Part shown: one piece after another, positions 17,805 to 26,186 of the stretch | How the letters are laid out: the number at the start of each line of letters is the position of its first letter | Numbering within the stretch: position 1 is the first letter of the stretch | NCBI GenBank assembly: GCA_038206765.1 | Contig: JBBRAM010000002.1 | Span: 1-64,000, forward strand | Source of the DNA: UKL13-2 sp038206765 | Lineage (GTDB): Bacteria; Pseudomonadota; Gammaproteobacteria; Burkholderiales; Usitatibacteraceae | Length of the DNA stretch: 64,000 bases | Reading direction: 5' to 3' | Translations under genes and position numbers: made by a program | Notes under the pieces: model-generated | The model's input: the letters and a program-made list of their open reading frames with translations, nothing else | Told to the model about the DNA's origin: nothing | Database searches by the model: none

Positions 17805-18944
17805 ATGTTGCAGACAACAATAACCCCGCTAGCAAAAGGCGATATTGTGCCCCACTGGTGGATGCCATTGTTTGCCGTTGCCGCTCGGTCATCCATCTTT
17901 GTTTCAGAGCCTTGGATGCAACATTGGTTAAATATTTATAGTGCTGAATTCGACGGCAACTGGATACGATGGGAAAATGACGGTGAAGTTGTCGGAGGCT
18001 GTCTCATATTATTCAATGTGGTGCGCAAAGGAATTATTCCGTTACGCTCTGGATATTTTAACGCCACAGGACAGACGCGTGAAAGAACGCCCTTTTCAGA
18101 ATTTAACGATCTCCTGTTTGTTGAACAGCATCGGCAAGAAATTGCTGCTGATCTTTGCCAAATTCTGGAATCATTGTCGTGGGACAGGCTATTTATTTCT
18201 GGATATGAAAGTAGCGGCGTGCTCCATGACTTGGCAAGAGTTATTCGCGGAGCTGAGATTACGCATGATTTGCAAATTGCACCTTACGTCGATATTGCGG
18301 GTTTAAAACCCCCCACTTTTGAGTCATCGCTTAGCGCCAATACACGTAGTCAAATTCGACGCAGCCAAAAACGTTACGAGGAAAAACAGGGCTTGCTGAA
18401 ACTAACCCGAGCGACAAATACTGACGAGGCTCTGGATTATCTGGCGCAGCTGGCCATTTTGCACAACAAGCGGAGAGAAGCGAAGGGTGAACTTGGTTCG
18501 TTTTCAAGCCGATTGGTTTTGGCGTTTCATAAAAACCTCGTTGCAACCTTATTTGCTACCAAGGAGGTTGACCTGCTCCGGCTCAATGCGGGAGACACGA
18601 CCATCGGCTACCTTTATAATTTTGTAATGCGCGGCAAGGTTTATTTTTTTCAATCTGGCTTTCGGTATGAAAGCGATCCGAAAATGAAACCCGGCTTGCT
18701 TACGCATAGCTTTGCCATACAGCAATATATCGCCGATGGGCAGTTGGAATATGACTTTCTTGCCGGTGATTCTCAATATAAGCGATCGCTAGCAAATGAA
18801 AAGCGCACCTTAATTTGGACGACGGTGTACCGAGACAAGCCTCGTATTCGGCTGTTGTTGGCTGTGCGTAGAATCTGGCATTACATTCGCGGCATTAAAA
18901 ACCGGAGAGCGGAAGAGTCGGTCGCTTTAGTTGAGCAGCAATAG
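17805..18944 (+). CDS. FemAB-like / GNAT-superfamily acyltransferase (Acetyltransf_6 type)
   Basis: A 379-residue soluble protein with the layout of the BioF2/CelD-like acetyltransferase group, which is structurally close to FemAB aminoacyltransferases. Visible elements are the N-terminal SEPWMQHWLNIY, a basic stretch SANTRSQIRRSQKRYEE (about 180-200), ALDYLAQLAILHNKRRE, and the C-terminal acyl-donor-binding region IGYLYNFVMRGKVYFFQSGF with YDFLAGDSQYK. Relatives in XrtA loci are annotated as FemAB-like; they modify polysaccharide precursors with an acyl or aminoacyl group. The donor could be acetyl-CoA or, given the amino acid:[carrier protein] cassette upstream, an aminoacyl carrier; this is inference. 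No strong ribosome site precedes the ATG. Confidence 0.78.
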   Translation: MLQTTITPLAKGDIVPHWWMPLFAVAARSSIFVSEPWMQHWLNIYSAEFDGNWIRWENDGEVVGGCLILFNVVRKGIIPLRSGYFNATGQTRERTPFSEFNDLLFVEQHRQEIAADLCQILESLSWDRLFISGYESSGVLHDLARVIRGAEITHDLQIAPYVDIAGLKPPTFESSLSANTRSQIRRSQKRYEEKQGLLKLTRATNTDEALDYLAQLAILHNKRREAKGELGSFSSRLVLAFHKNLVATLFATKEVDLLRLNAGDTTIGYLYNFVMRGKVYFFQSGFRYESDPKMKPGLLTHSFAIQQYIADGQLEYDFLAGDSQYKRSLANEKRTLIWTTVYRDKPRIRLLLAVRRIWHYIRGIKNRRAEESVALVEQQ

Positions 18945-19364
18945 CGCGCCAAGTGTTGAGCTGCAGGTTGGGAAATAGCAAATTTTCTTCGTTGATCGCG
19001 TTTGAGCGTAGCCACTTCGGAGCAAAAATACCCTGAACGCGGTAGTCCCGTGATGGTCAGAAAAGTTAAAAAAGTGTATATTGAAGTATGAGTAACGTCG
19101 TTATTTCGCGCTCTTATTTAATTATTTATGGGCGCTATTGAGCGTACTGCTGAGACCATTGGCAGCACCCGTTCGTTCGCTTAATTCTGGGTTGTTACAT
19201 TTGTGGGTCAAAATTGCCAGTGTTCCGCTCGGAATTTCAATGTCCTCTTTTTGTGAGAGGCAGTTGAGACGAAGAATTTTCAATGGAAGATGCAATGCAA
19301 GATGCAATTGAAGGTGGATTTACGGCTCCAGTCCCTCTTGCATCTCAACCTGGTGGAGGTTAAA
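18945..19364. other. intergenic region before the beta-helix gene
   Basis: About 420 bases without a convincing gene. A short direct repeat AGATGCAAT occurs around 19287-19309. No sigma-54 type GG-N10-GC element with proper flanks was found; the nearest look-alike has N9 spacing. Confidence 0.4.
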
Positions 19365-21521
19365 TTGAAAAAGTATTGGACTAAATTTGTGAGACGCCAA
19401 ATTTATTTTGCAATTGGCTTTGGGGTCTCATCGGTATTTGCGCAGACTTGCCCAATACCTGGTGCCAGCAGCAATTTTGCAACGGGCAAAACAGGCGCTG
19501 GAACCGGCCTTGTTAGCACATCGCCCGCCGGCGTTTCTTGCGGTGCGCAATGTGCAGCCACTTTCGCAACCAACACCATGCTAACGCTTTCCGCCACCCC
19601 GGATCCGGGCTCGATTTTTACCGGCTGGACTGGTAACTGTGCCGGAGCAGCTAACGCGACGGTCGCGCTCTCAACTAATTCGAGCTGCACCGCAAACTTC
19701 GATCAATTTCCATGGCCAACATGGACGCCCGCAATTCCTGCGGTGCCGCCTTCTTCAACTGGAATTACCTATTATGTAGACGCGACAAATGGCAACAATA
19801 TAAATAACGGTAAATCTCTGGGCGCCGCGTTTAAAACGGTTGCTAAAGCGGTGTCGCTGATCGCGGCTGGCGATACCGTCTTGATTCGCAAGGGGCTTTA
19901 TCGGGAGGGGATTTTGATGATTAGTCCCCCATCCGGCACGGCCATTAAACCGATTACCTTTGGTTCGTATGGTGACGGCGAAGTTATTCTAGATGGATCC
20001 ACTAAAGTCTCTGGCTGGACAAATGTCAGCGGTACAGTATGGAAAGCACCGCTGACGTTCAACCCGATCGGAATCGTCGTCAATGATGTCCCGTTGAAGC
20101 AAGTCAGACAAGGCCAGGGAGGCTCGTCCGCGCCGCAGGACGGTCTCGCTGGCGTCACTAGCGGTAGCGGCAAATGGCATAGTGGCGGCGCGGGCGGCTT
20201 TATTACCGCCGATATCGGTGCAGTCGGCGACCCGAACTTGGCTGATATTGTTGTGCCGAGTGATGATGGAGCGCAAAACCATGTGTATTTTTACCAAAAA
20301 AATTACCTGACATTTAAAGGTCTAACAATTCGTGGATCTGGCTCCAATGGTCTTTGGGGCTATGGCAGCAATATTACTGTTGAAAGTTGCAATGTTAAAT
20401 TCAACGGTAAATCAGCGATTTCTTTTCAGCCACTTACTCAGCCGGGTGAGACCAATTCAGATAACGCTATTCTGACGACACACGCATATCACAATGTTTT
20501 GCTCAATTGGCCGCGCGGTAACAATGGATTTATTGAATCGGGCGGCGGCTGGGCAGGAGGTATTGCTTGGACGGGCAATTTACGGCCTCTGGCGCGTGGA
20601 AATATTGTTCACATGAACGGGGGTGAGGGCATTATTACTTATGGAACGAACGCAGGCTATCCAAGCGGCACTGCAATATTTGAGCAGAATGTTGGCTACG
20701 ATAATTGGAGTGTCAATATGTATTTTGACAACCAGCCCAATAATATTGCACGTAATAACTTACTTTTTAATCATCCGCCCGACAGTAACAACTTTTTATA
20801 TGTCGGCGCTTCACCTTACGATGAATATGTTAAGTACAGTGTTTGCTTGATGTTGGCGGACGAACAAAACTCGAGCGATTCAACAAACAACTACGCTAAC
20901 CTAGCAAATTCGCAAGTTTATAACAATATTTTTGCAGGTTGTCGGGTGGGTATTCGAGATTATTCGGAAGGTAACGCAAACGCAGTTAAGAGTCACGGGA
21001 TTAAGAACACCAAGATCGTCAATAATACAATCATCATGCCGTTCGTATCGTTTGGGATGTTTGAAACAATTGGTATCTATCTGCTCGATAACACCACGCC
21101 GAGCGGGACAAATCGAAACACCAACAGTTTTATTCAAAATAATATTGTGTACGGTTTCAATAATGATTCGTTGATTTCAACGGAAATCGCCGGGGCTCTT
21201 GGCGGCATAAATTTAGATTTCAACACCTACTTTAGCGCTTCTAATGCCGCGTTCAGACGGGGTTTCAACACCGTTACTTATTCTAACTTTGCTGGTTGGA
21301 AAACTGCCATTGCTGGTTCTGACACCAATAGCCAATTTATTGACCCTAAACTAATCGATGTTACGGCATTTCGGGCAATTGGCATAGGCGCGTACGATCC
21401 CCGTAACGCAAACTTGAAAGCGGGTTCACCAGTTATTGGCGCTGGGACAGCGCAATCATTTTTGCCGGCCATCAATTTTTTAGGCACATCCAGATCAGGG
21501 TGGAACGCCGGTGCATTTTAG
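19365..21521 (+). CDS. secreted right-handed beta-helix protein with an InlB-type repeat
   Basis: A 718-residue exported protein. The start is taken as TTG at 19365 because GGTGGAGG lies just upstream and the frame then opens with a signal peptide (KKYW...FAIGFGVSSVFA|Q). Residues about 30-120 form a bacterial repeat of the divergent InlB-B type (LTLSATPDPGSIFTGW ... CTANF) with a likely disulfide pair. Then YYVDATNGNNINNGKS...AFKTVAKAVSLIAAGDTVLIRKG starts a parallel beta-helix (about 155-700), the fold of polysaccharide lyases and epimerases. No specific lyase signature was recognised. In this locus it may cut, modify or bind the EPS. There is no PEP-CTERM tail. Confidence 0.8.
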   Translation: MKKYWTKFVRRQIYFAIGFGVSSVFAQTCPIPGASSNFATGKTGAGTGLVSTSPAGVSCGAQCAATFATNTMLTLSATPDPGSIFTGWTGNCAGAANATVALSTNSSCTANFDQFPWPTWTPAIPAVPPSSTGITYYVDATNGNNINNGKSLGAAFKTVAKAVSLIAAGDTVLIRKGLYREGILMISPPSGTAIKPITFGSYGDGEVILDGSTKVSGWTNVSGTVWKAPLTFNPIGIVVNDVPLKQVRQGQGGSSAPQDGLAGVTSGSGKWHSGGAGGFITADIGAVGDPNLADIVVPSDDGAQNHVYFYQKNYLTFKGLTIRGSGSNGLWGYGSNITVESCNVKFNGKSAISFQPLTQPGETNSDNAILTTHAYHNVLLNWPRGNNGFIESGGGWAGGIAWTGNLRPLARGNIVHMNGGEGIITYGTNAGYPSGTAIFEQNVGYDNWSVNMYFDNQPNNIARNNLLFNHPPDSNNFLYVGASPYDEYVKYSVCLMLADEQNSSDSTNNYANLANSQVYNNIFAGCRVGIRDYSEGNANAVKSHGIKNTKIVNNTIIMPFVSFGMFETIGIYLLDNTTPSGTNRNTNSFIQNNIVYGFNNDSLISTEIAGALGGINLDFNTYFSASNAAFRRGFNTVTYSNFAGWKTAIAGSDTNSQFIDPKLIDVTAFRAIGIGAYDPRNANLKAGSPVIGAGTAQSFLPAINFLGTSRSGWNAGAF

Positions 21522-21605
21522 CAGTCGGCGGAAAAGTCTCTACCTACGAACGCTGCAATAGCAGCAACGCTAATGATTTTGGGGGATTGGAATAGGGATG
21601 ATCTG

Positions 21606-22886
21606 CTAATTGGCGCTTTCCTTGATCTTTTTTGATTCGCTGGCGCGACGATCAAGTTCAAGTGTGTAATAACGTGCTATCAATGCGGCGAGAACCCAGA
21701 AGTTGCCGGTTATCAGTCCGTCAAAAATTCTGCTTCCAAAAATATTGCACAGGATAAGCCCCATCACCGACAGCAAAAAAGCTTCTCCAAACAAGCGTGA
21801 ATTTTCAGTTTTGTCTAGGCGCTCCACCTTACGTGCCAAACCAACGAGACCGAAAATAAGCAACAAAAGGGAGGTTATACCGACTATTCCCATTTCAGTC
21901 GTAACTAGCACATAGGCATTGTGTGCGTCATAGCCGCTATAGTCTGGCGCATAGCGGCCAATTTCACGTTTAAAGTGATTCAGCCCAAGTCCCCATGGTC
22001 GTTCGGCGATGAGCTTGCCTGCGCCCTCCCAAATAATGAATCGGCTGGCGGTACTGGTATCCAGTGTCTCCTCTCCACTGGCATCAACTTGTTCTGTCAT
22101 CCCAATGCGCTCGGCAACACTGGCTGGAACCCATACTTCATAGCTCATTACTGCCATCAAGACAACGAGGCCGAACACCACGCTACGCCGAACCGTTTGA
22201 ACCAAAAATTGCGCAGCCAAAATAAAATACGATTGCCGCGAGTAGGTGAAAAATGCAGCGGCAACTCCCAAAACGGCGCAAACGAGTGCAATGATTCGAA
22301 ACATCGGGCGTGATTTTAGCGTCATTAACAATGCCAAAAAAAGTGGCACAAAAATCACCAAAAAGGCAGCGGCATAATTTGCGCCCCGATAATCAGTCGC
22401 AAACGGCCCGGAGGCCCGGCGAGACTCCACGTAGGTCAGCACGCCATAATCCAGCGCTTGCTTACAGGCTTGTAGTGACACAAGGAAAGTCACGAACAAC
22501 ACAACACCAAACAAAAAGCGAATTGTTTTGAGATCGCGCACGGCGTGGTAAAACAAGAAATAGAGCAACAGATAAAAAACGGTTGTTTTGAGAGCCGTTA
22601 AGTCGTCGGCAAATGTTGAGCTATCGTAGAATTGCCCAATAGTGAATGAAAAAATCAGGCAAGCAATGAAGAGTGTGAATTGCCATTTTAAGGGCGTCGG
22701 CATGGGCGCTGTAACTTGCGTCTGTGTAATGGGCTTTGTGCGCCAAACAAATATCAGTGCAACCAAAAACATCAAATTGATGAGATTGAGCCCTTTGACT
22801 TCAATGACGACTGGAAAGTGTCGTTGATAGGGAATGTAAATAATCATTAATGCGAGAATTGCATTAAGAATATTAGCGGCGCTCAT
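21606..22886 (-). CDS. O-antigen-ligase/polymerase family membrane protein (Wzy_C)
   Basis: A 426-residue polytopic inner-membrane protein with about eleven to twelve hydrophobic helices and one larger periplasmic loop (about residues 255-325). The loop ends in the family motif DAHNAYVLVTTEMG, whose histidine is typical of WaaL/Wzy-type enzymes. Such proteins join undecaprenyl-linked glycans, either polymerising repeat units or ligating glycan to an acceptor. It is the only candidate polymerase in the locus, so Wzy function is likely; an O-glycosylation ligase role, as suggested for relatives in XrtA loci, remains possible. It is the last gene of the minus-strand group. Confidence 0.85.
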   Translation of the reverse strand: MSAANILNAILALMIIYIPYQRHFPVVIEVKGLNLINLMFLVALIFVWRTKPITQTQVTAPMPTPLKWQFTLFIACLIFSFTIGQFYDSSTFADDLTALKTTVFYLLLYFLFYHAVRDLKTIRFLFGVVLFVTFLVSLQACKQALDYGVLTYVESRRASGPFATDYRGANYAAAFLVIFVPLFLALLMTLKSRPMFRIIALVCAVLGVAAAFFTYSRQSYFILAAQFLVQTVRRSVVFGLVVLMAVMSYEVWVPASVAERIGMTEQVDASGEETLDTSTASRFIIWEGAGKLIAERPWGLGLNHFKREIGRYAPDYSGYDAHNAYVLVTTEMGIVGITSLLLLIFGLVGLARKVERLDKTENSRLFGEAFLLSVMGLILCNIFGSRIFDGLITGNFWVLAALIARYYTLELDRRASESKKIKESAN

Positions 22887-22971
22887 ATCGCCAGCGTTCG
22901 CAAGTTAAGACGCACACTAAAATTGACGCTATGGATCAATAATGTTGTGGGTAATGAACGTCCTAACGCCA

Positions 22972-24882
22972 TTATCTGCGCGGCCTTGCCAGTGCCATAC
23001 CGTTGGCACGACTATCGATAAAAGCACGTGCCCACATTTCGTAAGTCAGCACTAGCCAAAGCAGCTCGCTAAAATCTTGTTGGCCCGATAGATGTTTGTC
23101 AAAGCAGGTACGCACGCCGGCGACATTGAAAATGCCGCGTTCACGGAACGACTGGCTAGATAAAATATCTTGCATGAGTGGTTTGAAATCGGCACGAAAC
23201 CACGCGGCTAGCGGTATTGCGAAGCCTTGCTTGCGCTTTTGTAAGCAGGCCTCAGGCAATAATTTGCCAGCAACTTGTCGTAATAAATATTTGCCCACCT
23301 TGCCGTTGTTTTTAAGTTTGAAGGGTAATCGCGCGCAAAATTCTAGCAGCACATGATCTAGCAACGGCGCGCGCGCTTCAAGCGAATTCGCCATGGTCAT
23401 GCGATCCACCTTGACCAAGATATCGTCAACTAAATAGGTGTCAATATCACCCGATAAAATTTGTTCCATTTGCTCGTCAATGTCATTGCGCATGAAGTGA
23501 CCGCGCACTTGTGCGTAGGGCGCTAGATTGGCGATGTCAGCCGACAAAACAGGGCTGATATCGGCTGTGTTAGTGACGGCGACGCCCGACAAATACCGTT
23601 CCGGGTAGGGTAGCGCCATGCGGTTGGCGATTCTACTAAGGCGCGTGCCCAATTTTTTCCCAGTGAGTGCGCCTGCTGCTGCTAAACCATATCGAGCCGT
23701 GCCAAGAGAGAGCCTTGCCATGCTATTGAGCTGCATGTATTTTTGGTAGCGTGAATAGCCTGCAAAAGCCTCATCACCCCCGTCTCCCGAAAGAACCATT
23801 TTCACATGCCCTGCTGCTAACTTGGAAACCAAGAATGTAGGGATCGATGATGAGTCCCCAAACGGCTCATCAAAGTACCACGCCAGTTCTTGCAGCATGC
23901 CAACAGCATCTGGTGTGACAACCAGTTCATGGTGCTCTGCACCAATGTGTTGCGCCACGCGGCGGGCATCAGGTAGTTCGTTGAATGCATCTTCGTTAAA
24001 GCCAATGGTGAACGCCTTGACAGGACTGGTCATGTGGCGCGCCATCAGCGCCGCAACGATACTTGAATCGAGTCCGCCACTTAGAAAAGCGCCGAATGGC
24101 ACGTCGCTAACTAAGCGTATACGTACTGCTTCGTCGAGATGCGCCAATAACTGGTCACCGAGTTCTTGTTCGCTAGCCTCAAATTTGGGTAGAAAATGAA
24201 GCTGCCAGTAGCGTTGAATGTTGATCTTGCCACCTTCCATTACAAGATAATGTGCTGGAGGCAGCTTGAGTACGTCTTGATAAATCGATGCCGGCCCAGG
24301 TACGTAGCCCATCGAAAAGTATTCGCGGATGGCGGCCTGCGATATGGCCGGGTCAAAGCCCGGAATGGCAAACAGTGATTTCAGTTCAGAAGAAAAACCT
24401 AGGTAGCCATCTTTCGTTTGGGTGTAGTACAGCGGCTTCTTGCCCAAGCGATCCCGCGCCAATACAAAACGGTTTCGATTATGGTCAACGATGGCAATGG
24501 CAAACATACCACGTAGCTTGGAAAAGCATTCATCGCCATATTCTTCGTAGGCGTGAACAATACATTCAGTGTCGGTGTTGGTATAAAAACGATGGCCGCG
24601 TTGTTCTAGGTCACGCCGTAGCTCTTTGAAGTTATAAATTTCACCATTAAAGACAATCCAAATCGATTTATCTTCGTTATGAATTGGCTGGTGGCCGCCC
24701 GCCAAATCGATGATGCTAAGTCTGCGCATTCCGATCTGCGCGCTAGGGCTTCTGGCAGGGTCTTGATATACGCCTTGGTCATCGGGGCCACGATGCACGA
24801 TCAACTGACACATTGCATTGGCAATGGCTGTATCCGGTAGCGGACGGCCATTCATAGAGACAATTCCAGCGATTCCACACAC
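22972..24882 (-). CDS. glutamine-hydrolysing asparagine-synthase-type amidotransferase (XrtA-associated amidotransferase 1)
   Basis: A 636-residue protein with an N-terminal class II glutaminase domain and a C-terminal ATP pyrophosphatase domain. GTG at 24882 is chosen as start because it places the catalytic cysteine at position 2 (CGIAGIVS), as this family needs, with AAGGGA upstream. IVHRGPDDQG, FNGEIYNF and NTDTECI follow in the glutaminase half; the synthase half has FLSGGLDSS (PP-loop) and LSGDGGDE. Family members in XrtA loci are thought to amidate a carboxyl group of the EPS or its precursor, for instance a uronic acid; the true acceptor is unknown. It is not expected to be the housekeeping asparagine synthetase. 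Confidence 0.9.
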   Translation of the reverse strand: MCGIAGIVSMNGRPLPDTAIANAMCQLIVHRGPDDQGVYQDPARSPSAQIGMRRLSIIDLAGGHQPIHNEDKSIWIVFNGEIYNFKELRRDLEQRGHRFYTNTDTECIVHAYEEYGDECFSKLRGMFAIAIVDHNRNRFVLARDRLGKKPLYYTQTKDGYLGFSSELKSLFAIPGFDPAISQAAIREYFSMGYVPGPASIYQDVLKLPPAHYLVMEGGKINIQRYWQLHFLPKFEASEQELGDQLLAHLDEAVRIRLVSDVPFGAFLSGGLDSSIVAALMARHMTSPVKAFTIGFNEDAFNELPDARRVAQHIGAEHHELVVTPDAVGMLQELAWYFDEPFGDSSSIPTFLVSKLAAGHVKMVLSGDGGDEAFAGYSRYQKYMQLNSMARLSLGTARYGLAAAGALTGKKLGTRLSRIANRMALPYPERYLSGVAVTNTADISPVLSADIANLAPYAQVRGHFMRNDIDEQMEQILSGDIDTYLVDDILVKVDRMTMANSLEARAPLLDHVLLEFCARLPFKLKNNGKVGKYLLRQVAGKLLPEACLQKRKQGFAIPLAAWFRADFKPLMQDILSSQSFRERGIFNVAGVRTCFDKHLSGQQDFSELLWLVLTYEMWARAFIDSRANGMALARPRR

Positions 24883-24966
24883 AGTTATTTCCCTTATTTT
24901 TTGTTGCAACGATTCTGGCGCTACATCTGGTGCTGCTTATAATTCTGCCATTGCATGTCGGTAGAA

Positions 24967-26181
24967 TCAGGCGATTGTTGTCGATTTTCTAGCGTTATTT
25001 TGAGCCGTCAGTGCGTTGTCTTCGCTTTGAAATTGATAATGCAACATCAGTGTAGACGTTACGGCATCGAGCGACGCAGTATCCATAATCCGTTGCTGCG
25101 CTTGGCGCCCCATCAGTCGGAGTGACGATACGCCGACTGATACAGCTTCGGCCAGACAACTTGCGAGTTCATTGGTGCTGCCGGGTTCAAACAACCATCC
25201 GGTACTCCCCGCAATAACAAAATCTTCCGTACCACTCACGCGAGAGCCAACGACTGGAAGGCCAGTCGCCATGTACTCTAGCAACGCGTTTGACAACCCC
25301 TCACTGAGCGAAGTGAGTAAGCCAAAGTCGGCGATGGCTAAAAATAGCGCAACATCAGGTGCATGGCCAGCAAACACAACTTGTTGACCAATGCCAAGTT
25401 GCTCTGCTGAGGCCATTAATGATTCTTTAAGTAGGCCGTCACCAACCAGCAACAGTCTTACATCATCTCGCCCTTGAAACGCACTTGCCCAAGCTTGAAA
25501 CAAAGATTCGTGGCCTTTCTCCGGCGAAAGCCGCCCAACAAAAACACCGACAAACTGAGCGTTGCCGCATAGTCGTTCGCGCAATAGTTGATCACGTGCT
25601 GTTGTGGTGAAACGCGCCACATCAACGCCGTTTGGCAGTAGCAGTACACGCTGAGGATCAAAGCTGGAATCGATGAGCATCTGGCGAATTCTGACACTGG
25701 TTGCCTGCAACAGTGTCGCGCGGCGGATCGCAATTTTTTTAAGTCGAGTGGCAATATTTGGCGCTGGATCCAGAATGCCGCCCATCATTTCCTGCATACC
25801 GGTCAGCTTGATAAGAACTCGCTTACCAAGCAACACCCCGACAACCGCGCAAACCGCCGCCATATTGTTTGCAATATGCGCATGGATGAACGAATAATGA
25901 TGACGACGTGCGAGTAGCAGCCACGCAAGCTTGGTCAACATCACCGCACCGCCAAGCAGCTTTATCTTGGGGTAGGTAATCCGGGTAACGCTAAGTCCCT
26001 CAACAACTTCATAAGCCAGTTGCGGACCACCAGCCGCCATCGGCACAACGACCTCAATTTGCACCCCACGCGCTAGCAAGCACTTCCCAATCGACAGCAC
26101 TTGGCTTTCGGCACCGCCACCGCCTTGTACAGGGAACTTGGCTTCGAGCACCATTAAAATGGATTGAGATGGGGTTTTCAT
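24967..26181 (-). CDS. family 4 glycosyltransferase
   Basis: A retaining GT-B glycosyltransferase of 404 residues from the ATG at 26181. The N-terminal acceptor domain opens with MVLEAKFPVQGGGGAESQV, the glycine-rich loop seen in GT4 enzymes. The C-terminal donor domain has VGVFVGRLSPEKG and the E-x7-E motif SEGLSNALLEYMATG. A frame extending to 26232 would overlap the upstream gene; 26181 leaves a 5-base gap. It should add one sugar of the EPS repeat unit. Confidence 0.87.
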   Translation of the reverse strand: MKTPSQSILMVLEAKFPVQGGGGAESQVLSIGKCLLARGVQIEVVVPMAAGGPQLAYEVVEGLSVTRITYPKIKLLGGAVMLTKLAWLLLARRHHYSFIHAHIANNMAAVCAVVGVLLGKRVLIKLTGMQEMMGGILDPAPNIATRLKKIAIRRATLLQATSVRIRQMLIDSSFDPQRVLLLPNGVDVARFTTTARDQLLRERLCGNAQFVGVFVGRLSPEKGHESLFQAWASAFQGRDDVRLLLVGDGLLKESLMASAEQLGIGQQVVFAGHAPDVALFLAIADFGLLTSLSEGLSNALLEYMATGLPVVGSRVSGTEDFVIAGSTGWLFEPGSTNELASCLAEAVSVGVSSLRLMGRQAQQRIMDTASLDAVTSTLMLHYQFQSEDNALTAQNNARKSTTIA

Positions 26182-26186
26182 GACGG

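Noticed and set aside
19122..19307. 61-residue minus-strand frame in the gap before the beta-helix gene
   Set aside because: No ribosome site, no family character, and it lies across the presumed promoter region.
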